Of a stretch of DNA of 64,000 bases, positions 12,001-23,800 are shown one piece after another; the first letter of the stretch is position 1; every line of letters starts with the position of its first letter. The stretch is from Pelecanus crispus (taxonomy: Eukaryota; Chordata; Aves; Pelecaniformes; Pelecanidae), in NCBI RefSeq assembly GCF_030463565.1, contig NC_134651.1, positions 14,272,734 through 14,336,733 on the forward strand. The letters are read 5' to 3'. The notes under the pieces were generated by a model. The model had not been told where the DNA came from and made no database searches. It saw nothing but the letters and a program-made list of their open reading frames with translations. The position numbers and the translations under genes are program-made.

Positions 12001-13266
12001 GCCTGATTCTGACTAGTGGATTGATTTCCATGTTGACCCTGGATCTGCCTCATCATCATGGACTTCCCTGATCATTGTGACTCTTGACTGTATCTGGCTG
12101 ATGGCTCTGGGCCTGCCCTGATTGCACCCCTTGGAGCATCTCCCTGTCCTGCTGGCAGCATCATTGCACTTGGTTCCCTGTTCCCTAGGGAGCAGCTAGT
12201 CCTTGCTGCTCTCAGACATAGTCTTCCTCAATGTTCAGCTTTCTGTGCATAGGCTCCTCTTCTCTGCTAGGTAGACTAATAAATCTTGGAGCAGTAAAGC
12301 CTTTCAGGCATGTTATACAAAATCCCTTTCTCTGAAGTCACTTTGGGCTTTGCTGTTAGCTCTAATGAAGCTAAGACTGCCTTTAGAAGAGATGCAGTCC
12401 CCAAATAACCTAACCTTAGCTTAGCCCCAAAGCAGTAATGTTTACTGTTTCACAGTAAGCCTCAGACAAGGGGAATTCAGTATGGGGTTTGGGTGACTTG
12501 TAAGATGCAGGAGAACATGAAAGGGCTACTTTCCAGAGCCAGCTTGGAGTGGCAGGTTTCCAGACCACTTTGTATGCTGTACATTTGGGGTTTGGAGAGA
12601 GGGAGGATATTTTTTTTTGCCAGAGCTTCCTGAGAACACATGAAAACATCACATACATCATGTATTACAGGTGAGCCTCAACAGCATCCACGGGCTTTGC
12701 TGTGGTCTTATGGTCTCCACTTAACCATAGTTTGCTCTGTCCCAAAGCAAACAACCTGCCGTGGCAGGACCTGTCAGGGAAGAGCCTTTACTTAAGGTTG
12801 GGAGAAAGGACATATGAACTGTCCTGCAACCTCTGCACCAAGGATAGGACTTGGCTGCAACCAGGTAGTCTCAGCTGCTGGAGACAGGATTTTTATACCG
12901 TGTGGTACATATGGGGAGACTCATGTATCACTGTTTTCTTGCCTAGAGTGTTTCTAAGAATAAAATGAGGGTGGGGAATGACAAACAAATTTGGAAATGA
13001 GGAGGGGACATGCCTTGTAGAGGGAAAGGCAGGATGGGGGCTTGACAGCCCCAGCAAAGCAGGGAGAAGTTGGTGAGCTTTTAGCAGGCAAGAAAGGGGG
13101 CCTGCCCTCAGCAGGGGTGAAGTGAGCTTCATACACAATGTCAGAAAGGCAGGAGTCATCTTGTTCCCCATTCTGGGCAGTGACTTACGGTGTATCCCCC
13201 TGTTCCGCCATGTGCCTCTTATCACCTCTGCCTATTCACATGCCAAACAACCTGTTTCTATCTTCT

Positions 13267-14060
13267 GTAGTGTGGTGTTGCAGCCCCCAGGGCCACTCTG
13301 AGGTCCCAGGGTAAGCCTTATTGTGCTGTTATCTTGGTCCTAAGTGCAGTGACTTGGGTGTCAGCTGCTCCCTGTCCACACCTGGGCCATCTGCTGCCTG
13401 AATTGTACACCAGAGCGACTCAGCACAAATTGTGGCCAGAATGTAAAATACTGACCAAAGCCAATCACCTTGAGATCCTATAAATACCAATCCAAAAGGG
13501 AGACCTTTCGAGCTCTCTGGGGCTGCGGCAGGCTGTGTGACCCACTGTCCCCACCTGAGCTGGGACGCCTCTCAGGGTATATTTCGCGAGGGTTGAAGGA
13601 TCGTCCGTTGGTGATTTCGCGAGGACTCAAAGGCCTGATTTTGTGAGGTTCACCAACTGTCCATTGATGAATGCCGGCACATAAAAGTGAGTACTTAATG
13701 AAACTCTTGAAAAGGGAAATATTAGTCACAAGTTAACCTCTGTGTGTGTGTGCAGCTTGATTCAGAATTGTCTGTCTGTGTGTGTGTGATTTGATTTAGA
13801 GCTGTTTGTCAGTCAGTCTGTGTGTGATTTGATTTAAACCCCATCTGTGTGTGCAACCCTGCTGTAAGTTTCAGCTGATCCTTGCCATTCTTGAATCTTT
13901 AACAAAGTTGCTATTTTGATTGTAACAAATTTCATTGAATTACTCTGTTAAATTGGCTGATGCTTAAGTGCCGGTAAGAATTATACAACCTAATTCTGTG
14001 GTCTATCTCAAAAATATTAATAAATCTTAAATTGCTGCTAAAACAAAGATCTGTAAAAAA
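13267..14060 (+). mobile_element. LTR-like retroelement segment with CCAAT, TATA and poly(A) signal (boundaries approximate)
   Basis: The segment has the layout of a retroviral LTR. A CCAAT box lies at 13461-13465, a TATA box (TATAAATACC) from 13479, and a GC-richer R-like stretch follows, with AATAAA at 14019-14024. Three imperfect copies of a TTTCGCGAGG motif lie between about 13575 and 13655 (the third reads TTTTGTGAGG). A GT-rich stretch follows at 13740-13855. I see no gag, pol or env frames next to it, so it would be a solo or truncated LTR. Ends and a target-site duplication could not be fixed by eye. It could instead be an unannotated promoter with a first exon. Confidence 0.5.
13739..13855. 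repeat. GT-rich microsatellite-like stretch
   Basis: Repeated TGTGTGTG blocks are interrupted by GATTTGATTTA-type spacers that recur about every 50 bases. This makes the block a degenerate tandem repeat rather than a pure dinucleotide run. Confidence 0.6.
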
Positions 14061-16241
14061 TCATATTTACGATATGTAGCCAAGTCCCTTCTCTCTTCCA
14101 CAGTGTCTGCCTTTCTTGCCTGTATCACCACTGTAGACCTGACACCATTTGTCTCTTCTATCTACATTCCTATTGCATCTATCTGCTCCTCTGTCTCCAA
14201 CTGTGCTTCACCTGGTAGGAATCAGAGTAGAAGGTACTGAAAACCACCCTGTCCTCTTCAGCCTTCATCCCTTACACATTTAATATCTGATTTCTCCTCT
14301 GCCTGTGTCACTTCTACCCTGGGGCAAACTTGAGAGAACAAAACCCACTCCAGTCCTGTTATTTAAAGTACCACTGGAAGGTGCTCAGATACTCTGCTGA
14401 TGTGTAGTGCAAAGTCCCTGAGAGAGCAGCTTCACTGCACAGAAAGGAATTAAAATAATGTGCACATAAGCCAGGAGAGCAGCCCTCCTTGCAGCTCCCT
14501 GAGTAGTTATAAAATGAGATTCTCTGTTCCTTAGGGGACTGTTAAAACCAGTCAATATTTATGAAGCTTTTAGTCTGCAATTTGTTCCCCCTTCTACGTG
14601 CTTGTCTCTGGGACTCAGCTGTTTCTTGGCCTGTTACTGCCATAAAATTAGATGCTATGGTTTAACTGTCTCCTTGCTTAGAGAAAAAGGGAAAGGCCCA
14701 AGGTAGACTGTAAAGCATCTCAAGTTGTCATAAAGCGTCTCCAGTTGTGACCCCACTGCAAGCGACCAAGCAAGCACACAGAGGGAAGCACCACCAGCTC
14801 CCAACAGATGGGTGTTGTACTAAAAAGAAGCAGTTCCTTGTGGTTAAGGCAGTGGAGGGTAAGAAGTGCAGCTGGGATGCCTGCCTGGCTTTCACATCCA
14901 CTCTGTGGGCTGTCAGGAAACCATTCAACTTTTTAGAGAATGAGCCAGCTCCAAAGTGTCATCCTGGAGTGAGGGGCTGAAAGAGTAATGCAGGAATGCG
15001 AAAGCATGGGATGTGGGAGGAGGCAGCCCATAGAGAGAAAGCAGGGAGCAGAGGCAGTTGTGGTACCATTCTCCTCTCTGCTTCATAATCCTGAGCTGGA
15101 GCACCTCCTCCAGACTGGATCTCAGTCTCCCATCCCTACTGACCAGAAGTCACTTGGTTGAGGTTCCTGGTGAGGAGATGCAGGGCTAATTAGCCTGGCT
15201 TCTGGGTGAAATTGCCAGGGTAGCTGTGCTGGTTCTGGGGTAGGTTCTGCAGAGCTAGATGGCAGGCACTGCCTGCCTGCATGGAATTGTCTTCAGAAAG
15301 CCCTAGTCCCACAGCACTTCTAAGGCTGCTGGTGGTGAGGCACTGTGTCCTCCAGACCACGCTGCAGCCACCAGCTGGTAATATTCGCTAGCTGCTGGAC
15401 AGGCTGATGTGCACTTGGCAGCTCCAAGTGTGACCACAGAGGAATGAGCTGCCTCTTGTTTTTTCTTGTTGCAGATGTTGGGCTGAAGATGCTCGATGTT
15501 ACCTGCCTCGAGGACCTCTGCAAGGATCCTTTGGTGTGGTCAGCAACCATTGTATGGGAATGAGTGTGTGCATCCATCTGTCTCTGAATGCTTCCCCTGA
15601 ATTTTGCACACTTCCTTCTACTTTAATCAGCCACTTCCAGTAAGTCTAAATTGAATGTAGCTTGCGCATGTACTACTTTGGGTAACATGGCCATAATAGA
15701 CAAGGCTGGGTGATTTCCTGCTAAAAATGCTGGTTCGGGGACTTTTAAGGTTGTGGAGGTCAACCCTGTCTGCTAACAGTGCCAACTCTCATGCTGTCAT
15801 TCCCCTTTCTCCTTCTTCCTCTCAGTCCCCATCATCTGGCCTTTTGGTTTATTGAGACATGTTACCCATTTTTTTGAAAATTCTCACTACAGTTCACCCA
15901 AAAGAGGGCTTAGAGGGTACAAAAATCCATTTGGTTGTCTGTGCAAACTTCCTCAAAACAATAATCCTTGCATTTCCAAGACCCTGTTACCTTACTTAGC
16001 TTTTCATTTGCACCCAGGGCTGCTGAGACTCTGATAGCTTCTGCACATGCAAAATAGTGTTCTGTTGAGTGAATACCAATGCTTTGTGGATGTAAACTTG
16101 CATATACAAAAGCACGACTAGAAATGAGGGATCTAACTGAGATTGTAGGATATATTCATCCCTCACCTTTTGGCCTGCTTGCCACCCTGCAGCTTGGGAA
16201 ACAAGGCTGTTAGAAGTGAAGAAGTGATAACACAGGATTTC

Positions 16242-16262
16242 TTTTTTTTTTTTTTTTTTTTT
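16242..16262. repeat. Poly(T) tract, 21 bases
   Basis: An uninterrupted T run follows CACAGGATTTC. It may be the antisense tail of an old retroposed sequence, but no parent element is recognisable beside it. Confidence 0.85.
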
Positions 16263-18298
16263 AACCAGAAAAGGATGGGCTGGTGGAGATCAAGAGAGGT
16301 GATTTTTAGGTAGATTTAGTAATTTTTCGGAGTGGAAGATAGCAAACTCACTGCTAGGTGAGAATAGCACCAACTTCACCCCCCAGAAAACTCCCTTTAA
16401 CAACATCAGTGTGGTGATGTTTCATCCAGGTGGTAATGACTGAATAAGTGAGAACTGGCCAAGGTGCTTCATCTTGACGTGCCACTTTTATTATTATTCT
16501 TATGCCTCCATTGGGCAGGCTTGCAGGCAGCTTCCTGCGGAGCACTAAGTGAATAACAAATATCTCTTCTGGGGGAGGGGTGGGGGATCGGGTCTGACCT
16601 ATAAGAGTAAAGGAAAGATGCACAGCGGATGAGGGAAGAACAAAGCAGCAAATGTGCCACTTCTAGTATTACTTCTCGCTTTCATTGGTAAAGGAGTTTT
16701 TTTTGGAAGGCATTTGGTCTCTTTTGTTGATGTGAAACTTAACACTGTTTCACTTGGAAAAAAGAAAAATCACCAAAACTACAACCCTTGCAAATGTACA
16801 TGTAAAATTGCGGGCAGAGATGCAGAGCTAATTTGCACCTTGCAGTTTCCAGGGTGGCCTATACAAACATCTGATCTGTGCATGTAACCGAGCTGTGAGC
16901 AGCATCATACTTGACTTCAGATTGCATGGGTTCTCTCTCCAACTTAAAAGTCAACAAAAGCCTTTGTTCTGTAAATGCATAGCTCATGATTTTCCTAGTG
17001 CCCCTCATTATATTACACAGAAGCACAAGTGTATTTTTCTCTTTGTTCATTCTTTGCAATCACCTCATTCATTACCCCCGGTGTGCTTTACAGTACCTTA
17101 ATCTTTGCAGGCTCCTGCTCTCCTTGTCCTTCAGGGAGCCTGAATTCCCCCAGGCACCATTCAGCTACCTATGGAAATTGCACACCTGCTTCTTGGTGTT
17201 CCTTGCCAATGCTGTAATGTTTGCTTCTTCTCATTGGCCCCTTCTGGCGCAGGACTTCAAACCTCTCTTAAAGTGCATCTTAGCTTAGAAATGCAGGGAA
17301 GTTAATGACTGAAGTGGGTCAAAGAGAAAAAATGAAAGCGTGTGTCTCCAGCTCAGGTGCAAAGGAAGGTCAGTGCCCTGGCATCAGTCACCACTGACCC
17401 ACAGGTTTGGACATGGGTTTGTGCAGCACCTGATACCATGAGACACCTAGAACCATTTTTTCCATCCCTTTGCATTGACCATTAACTGATGCACACATTC
17501 CTGCTTGCAGGATCATTATCCCCTGTGTCTATTCCCACAGCAGCCTCATCAGTTGGAAGTTAGCCTTGCCATCATTAAGGAAACTTTAACAAAGACTGTT
17601 CTGTTGGAAGTGAACATCTTGATGAGGCCTAATTTATTTCACAGTTGTTATCCTGTTGACCTAAAATGACAGCAGGACACTTGGAGAGATGCCCAGTTTG
17701 TTTAAGCAGCAAGCACAAAATTGTCTCTCCCTGCCTGCAGGCAGAGCTTAGCAGCATAAGGCACTCCTGGCTCCTGGTCCCAGTGCTCTGCCTGGCAGGT
17801 CCTGCCCCTGAAAGCTCACTGGCTTTTCTGAGGGCCAGTCCAGATAGTGTTGGTTTTATCTGTTTTTAACAGTTCCAGCCTCTGCTTTGCACATCCCCTC
17901 AGGAGTGTTTTCAGTGCTGTGAGACCTGGGATAGCATTATGTGATGCACCAGGGTAACAAACTGGGTACATTCCAGGAGTGACATGTATTCGGGGGCAGG
18001 ATCAGATGCCTGGGTGCAGGCAGGGAAAGTGCACAGTCCTGGGGCTCAGGACTTGTGTGGTGGCATGGTCCCAGCTGCAGTGCCATCTCTGAGCCCCTGC
18101 TCACAGCTGTCTGCTGGAGTGCCCCTCACTGACCTTGGTGTGCCTGGGTACATGGGATCTGCCATGGAGAGTGGCTGCTGGAAAGCACAGAGCCAAACAA
18201 AGTGACAGTGCAAGGACAAGGGGCTGGGGTCGCAGGGTGCAGCAAGGGGAAGTCCACCTGGTTATAAGGAGAAAAATCACAATGAGCAAAGAATGGAA

Positions 18299-18445
18299 CA
18301 GGAGCTCAGAAAGGTGGTGTGATCTCTAGCCTTGGAGATTTTCAAAATTCACCTGGGCAAGGCACTGAGCAACCCCATCAGATTTTGAAGCCAGCCCTGC
18401 TTTGAGCGGGGGGTTGCACTAGAGCCCTGCAAATTCCCTCCTGAG
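18299..18445 (+). mobile_element. CR1 LINE fragment (3' region)
   Basis: The order of motifs matches the 3' untranslated end of avian CR1: CTTGGAGATTTTCAAAATTC, then CTGGGCAAGGCACTGAGCAA, then CCTGCTTTGAGC followed by GGGGGGTTG and a degraded GGACTAGA-like block. Divergence is high, so this is an old copy, truncated at its 5' end as is usual for CR1. Confidence 0.75.
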
Positions 18446-19134
18446 TGAAGTTACTCCATGAGACAAGTTAGAGGTGTGTGCCGTGCACTTCAGCTCAAAT
18501 TCTGCATCAGCTTCCTAGTTGCTTTTGTCCTGGGAAATGAGATGGGCTTGTCTTCCAACAGAAGCTCCTGTGAGAATTAAGTACCTGCTTTGATAAAAGA
18601 TTGAAGTGTCATCATCTTATTATCTTAAAGTGGTTGGTCTTCCCAGCTTTATTGGGATTAATCTACCCATTGCAACATATACCATTTGTCAAGCTAGATG
18701 CTGTACGATTTGCACAGGAAAAGCTGATTGACGTCAGTCTAGCAACAGACAAACACCTTCCATGCTTTTTGCCTAGAAGCAGCAGCTTTTAGATACAAGT
18801 GAGAGTCTGGAGGGTGGCTTGAGATCCACCATGAGAAGCCCTTTGGGAGCATAAGACATGATGCCACTGCAGCGCAAGCGTTACATCAGGAACCCACTCC
18901 CTGGATCCTGTTTAGTTCCCTGTCATGCCCAGGTCCCCTGTGGTCATTTTTGGTTTTTTGTAGCTGTCTTTGAAATCTTCTATAGTCTTCAAGTGATTCA
19001 TGCCATCTTCCAGTCTCAGAGATTTCATCTGAATACATCTCAAAAATCAAGCTAAGATGAGAGGGAAGTCCAACATCAAGAATGCAAAAAAGATGCTTTG
19101 TTTGGTGTGTAGGACCCTGCCTTAAGGAACATGG

Positions 19135-19220
19135 TTTTGCTGGTGTTACCCCTCCCAGGAGCCTGTTCCAGCCTTTCGGTGGTCTGACAGTTAGAGATGT
19201 TCCCCTCATTTCCAGCACCA
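19135..19220 (+). mobile_element. Possible degraded CR1 fragment
   Basis: The stretch with GGAGCCTGTTCCAGCCTTTC followed by a diverged tract resembles the CR1 block that normally reads CCTGTTCCAGTGCTTGACCA. The match is short and diverged, so this is a weak call. Confidence 0.35.
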
Positions 19221-20810
19221 AGAAAATAATGTCACTTGTACTGTCTGCCTGTAGTTTCCTTGGGTTCTAGCAGAGCTCACCATTCAACCGCTATCACTGA
19301 GCTTCAGTAGATCTTGCAAGAACAAATACATTTGCATGACTAAGGGAGCCACAGAAAGGCATGAGGACCCATGTAATTTGTGTAGTAGAAGCCTGAACCT
19401 AGGAACCTCAGGAACTACTCTGCTGTGACCCTGAGCATCAAGTACCAGACCTTGCTTTAGTGAAGCTACATGCAGCCAGGCACATAGTTCTCTTTTAACG
19501 GAAGCCAAAGTCACATCAGTCCAACGGGGTATCTCTTGAATACATTGCAGATTATTACTAATTTATGTTTCTGGTTTTGGCCCTAGCCAGAAAACGTAAT
19601 ACAATACAAATTCATTACCGAAGACTGGAGCAAAAGCTGTGTGCATGGAGTAAAATGCAGGATCAGTGGGATGGACAGATTAAAAGTGGTGTCATAAAGT
19701 TGGCTCTGTTGCATTAAAGCTGCTGTGTATGTGAACGCTTCAGGCTTTCAACTTCTTCTGCTTTGTATTGAATACCTTATACTGAGAGAAGGGCAGGAGA
19801 AAACCATATTCCAGTTTTGGAAAGTCAGATCTGTATGTTCCATGCCACTTCTGTATCTTCCTGGTTGCTTGGCCTCTACTTTTGTCCTGACTTTTGTCCG
19901 ATAATAAATGGTTATTCAGCGATCAAAAAGCTTGATTAGTAAAGGGTGAAGGATGTCCGGAGGAATATACTGACTTCAGGAAAACTGACATTTAGGACAA
20001 ACTGGAAATGACTTTTAGACTCTTCCTTAGCAGGGAGCTCGCTGTAACCACCCGGATTATTTGCGAGCAGTCCAGTTGTATTGCTTGTGCGAATGGCAGG
20101 GGGATTAGAGGGAGGAGCTGGGCAGAGCTGGGACTGGCACAGAAGATAATCTGTGAGCTGCCCCTTGGGGGGACAAGCCCCTGTGACTAATCCCTCGGTA
20201 CGATCATACGGAGCCGCTGTGTAGCAGGGCTCATCCCGTGCACCGTCCAGCTTGAGGCTCGCCCGGGGCGTGTTTTCATTTCCCGGGCGGGCGGGACAAG
20301 GCGAGCACGGGGGTGGGATGGCTCGGGAAGGGGGAGCAGGGGGAGCAGCACCCGGATCCGACACGGGAGAGCGCCGGGGGGGGGGCGGACCCGAGTTGTC
20401 CGAGCGGTTTGAAAAGCCGCTCCGGCGGTAGCAGGGGTCTCCAGCCCCGCCTCCAAAAAAAAAAAAGGAACAGAAAAAAGTAAAATTAACTGTAAATAAA
20501 GGCGCTCGGAGGCTACCCGTCCCGTTGAACTCCGACTTCGGCACAGCTGAAGAAAGGGAGGGGGGAACAAGCCCCGTCCGCCCGTGCCGTCCCCCCCCCG
20601 CCCCCCTCCCCGGGGAGAGGGGCGGCGAGCGGCGGCCCCGCCCCGCCCCGCCGCTTTCTGTCCCCTCTCCCGCGCCGTACGGCCGGGCGCGCCGTCTCCA
20701 TCCGCTGGCAACTTCGGGGCGCGGGGCGCGGGCGGCGCCGCCGCGGCTCTGCCCTCACCCGGGGGGCGAGGGCCGACCCCTCCTGGCCCCGGCTCGGCCC
20801 AGCCCGGCTC

Positions 20811-20838
20811 ACCCCACCCCACCCCACCCCACCCCACC
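20811..20838 (+). repeat. (ACCCC)5 pentanucleotide repeat ending at the CCDC50 start codon
   Basis: Five perfect ACCCC units (20811-20835) and a partial ACC run directly into ATGG. They supply the ACC of the Kozak context and sit at the very end of the 5' UTR. The template strand is a run of GGGGT units and could form a G-quadruplex. Confidence 0.95.
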
Positions 20839-20887
20839 ATGGCCGGCATCGGCATCGACCACTCCAAGCTGCCCGGAGTCAAAGAAG
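20839..20887 (+). CDS. CCDC50: CCDC50 exon 1 (coding part)
   Basis: The ATG at 20839 sits in CCCACCATGG, a full Kozak context. It encodes [16 protein letters not shown], against human [16 protein letters not shown]. Donor GTAGCG follows in phase 1. Confidence 0.97.
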
Positions 20888-23800
20888 GTAGCGGTCACCC
20901 CGGGGGGGCGCGGAGCCCGGCCCCGGGCGGGGGGAGCTGGACGGGACGGAGCGCTTCGGGGAGAATAGGGGGAAGGAAGGGGAGGAACTCTTTAAAAAAA
21001 AAAAAAATTAAATTTTCCGGCCGCGGGGGCGGTTCGCGGCGCTCCCCGAGGAGCCGGGGGGGGGGGGGCTGCGTGGGGCCCCTCGGGGCTTGCGGGGCCG
21101 TCCCGCTTCCCCGTGCGTTGTCTCCGGCGGCTGTGCGGGCGGGCGGGAGGGGAGGCAAGGCGGGGAAGGAGCAGCCGTAGCTTGACGGAGAGCCGCGGCC
21201 GGCTGCCGGCTCCCCTCGGCCGGGCGGGCGGGAGGTGCCGCTTCTCCCTGGGAGGAGGCGAGGAGCGGCGCTGGGGGAGGGGGCAGCCCTTTGTCTGCGC
21301 CGGGCCCAGGCCGCCGGCGGCCCTCGGGCTCCGCTCCCCCCGGCGCCCGGGCAGCGGGGCTGGGGGCCGGGGCTGGGCGGCGAGCGGGGGAGGCGAGCCC
21401 TGCCGGAGACCCTGCGGGGTGGTGACATGCAAGCGCGTCCCTCGCCCTTGTGGCTCGGCTGGGTTTGGAGGCTCCCCTCGGGGCACTGGAAAATGGGAGC
21501 AGAACTGTGAACGTTCACAGATTTGGTGATTTGAGGGGGACCGGCCGTGTTGAGGTCCCGGTTAAAAATACTTGAGCCTTGCGGGGTTTTTATGAAGGCT
21601 TTGCCCTGCGTGGAGCTTTGGAGCGCCGAGCAGCCTCCTCCACCCTGCCAAATCCCTGCACCCCCCGAGAGTGTAGGGGAAGGGTGGGCTGCAAGCAGCC
21701 CCGCTCGCTTTCTGGGGGTCCCGCTGCAGCGGCTGCGTGTGGCTGCCGGTTTAGCCTGTGCCCAGTACACAGACTCACCTTCCGCTGGGCCAAACTGGCC
21801 TCAGTTTCCCTGCTAGCAGAGTATCTGCTTCACATGTGTGCCTTTAAGTTTGATTAAAGGTGCCCTGGAGCTGCTTTGGGTTTAAAAAGCTTTGTACGAC
21901 GTAGAGTCTGTTCTTTCTGAGAGCGATGTAAATCTGTGGAAGCTCTGTCAAAATGAAGTTATTTTAGATTTACACTGTAGTAATGGAGAGCACCGCATGC
22001 CTGTCTAAATACGACCAAAATTCCTTAAACTTGTTTTCCTTGCCACTGGCCATTTGTTTTTTTTAAATTTCAATTCTTACAAAATAGCGAGCGTGAATTT
22101 GATGCTTCAGGTAGTCAAGAGTAGAAGGCGTATGTCTGTGCAGCAAGATAGAGGTTCCTTTTGATCTCTTGTCATCTTTTAATGTTTCACTTCTTATTGC
22201 TGCTGGAAGAAAAGTAATACCCGTGTGCTGAACTTTTAGGGGTTAATGTTGGTCCTATTAAGTCATTAGAAGAATTGTTATTGGTCATTTTAGCGTGACC
22301 AAGATCTCATCCTTGGAGTCTGTCCACACATGGTTACTCAAGAAAATTAATCCAATTAAACTTTCCAGTGGGTTGATTAAAGTGAATTAAATCCCTATGT
22401 AGATGCTCCTGTTCAAAAATGAATCAAGCTAAATCAAATCAAGGCTACTTAAATTCTGAAGTGAACTAACTGGACTGAGTTAAGGTCGCTTACATGCTGA
22501 ATGAAAGTATGTTTACAGGGTTGCAATGTAGCTCAACCAGTCCTTGGTAAATTTGCACCTATGGTTAGCGTGGATTAAATTTCAAGAGTGTCCTGGTACG
22601 ACGATCTGTTGTTACCTGATAGCAATTGGATTAAAGTAGATTCCCAGAGCAGCTCCAGCATGCAAAGCAGATGAGGCTTGAGCCATGTTCTGCAAAGCCT
22701 CAGGCATGTTTCACGCTTTTAGTTTGGTGACATCATTTGTGTTTTATTGTGGGGAAAGTGTTGAAATCGAGCTATGCTTTGGATTAGATCTTTTTGTGCT
22801 CAGTGTTAATGCCAACCAAGGAAAGAAATGCATTGCCTTCTATACCTAGGGAAATATTTATTGTTCCTGATACAGAAATCACTGTTGATCCTTCTGGAAG
22901 AACATTCCCTTTCTTCATTTCGGGTAAAGGTCAGCTTAGTCATTCATTAACAATGAAGAACATTGTTTTGGTTTCAGTACTTTGTTCCTCACCAGCCCTC
23001 CTTTGGGAAGGGAGGTGTTGTGTCCAGGCTCTCCTGGGCTGCAGGTAGCTGGGGCAGCGTCATCCTTCTCTTCTGGTGTGGTCTCAAAAACCCTTCTACA
23101 AGTGAGGCCGTTTCTGTGCAGTGATGGCAGTGAAAATCTGATAACCGTAGCTAGGTGCTGCCGGAAGCCTTGCTTCTTGTGTTTACTTTCTTTTTTTATC
23201 TTTAAAAGCATTTATATTAGCTGAAGGCCTGATATAGATGGCATTTTGCCTGTGAAAACTGCTTCAGCCAGTCCAGTTTATTTTGTGGGCAGGGGTTTAC
23301 TGGTGTAAAATACACCCTCAAAACACTCTTTTTCTGGTATAAACTAGACCTTGGTGCTGCAGCCTGGTGTTACAGAGCCATTTTTCCATGGGCAGTAAAG
23401 TGGATGTTCTGACCACTGTGGTCAGCAAAGCTCTTGTAAGTTATTTGCTGAAGGTTTTGATGTTAGTTGCAGTCTGTGGGCTGAGTTTCTCTGCCTGTAT
23501 TTCTGCTCGCCTCTCAAGTGTCTGTGACATTTTCTCTTTTCACAAAGCAGCTTTTGCTGTGTGCTCTTTTGACCCACCCCAGGGGATTGCTCAGCTTTAT
23601 GTGTGTAGATCTTTTTTACTAGAGGTCTCATTTGTGAGCCTTTTGGGGACAAAAGCATCCTGGAAATATTATTTTAATTAGTTACTTATAAAGCAAATAA
23701 AAAAACTGGCTTGAGCTCTGCTTGATCTCTAACTGTTTGTCTCTCATATCTTGTGATCTGATGTATTATTAGCAGCTAAAATTGGGAAGGGCTAAACCCT

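Larger units (their letters stand above)
9061..20199. other. Intergenic or 5' flank between divergent UTS2B and CCDC50
   Basis: About 11.1 kb separates the UTS2B start codon from the CCDC50 CpG island. It must hold the UTS2B promoter and any untranslated first exons, but I could not place them. Recognisable content is an LTR-like segment near 13.27-14.06 kb, a GT-rich microsatellite inside it, a 21-base T run at 16242-16262, a CR1 3' fragment near 18.3 kb and a weaker CR1-like match near 19.15 kb. None of the short open frames here resembles a known protein. Confidence 0.7.
20200..21560 (+). promoter_or_regulatory. CCDC50: CpG island with CCDC50 promoter, 5' UTR and exon 1
   Basis: Base composition changes sharply to GC-rich with many CpG dinucleotides, beginning near 20200 and fading by about 21560. 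A run of overlapping CCCCGCCCCG boxes (20636-20653) and GGGCGG-type motifs provide Sp1-type sites. No TATA box is evident close upstream of the start codon, consistent with a housekeeping-type dispersed promoter. Long open frames on both strands here are by-products of low stop-codon frequency in GC-rich DNA. The exact transcription start was not determined. Confidence 0.85.

Noticed and set aside
10000-20000. Search for OSTN or another neighbour gene in the intergenic interval
   Set aside because: No conserved peptide block was found on either strand. In the human order OSTN lies beyond UTS2B, which would place it left of this window.
20187-21770. Long overlapping open frames on both strands (up to 291 codons) around CCDC50 exon 1
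   Set aside because: They lie in the CpG island, where stop codons are rare. Their translations are Pro/Arg/Gly/Ala low-complexity and none has splice or homology support except exon 1 itself.
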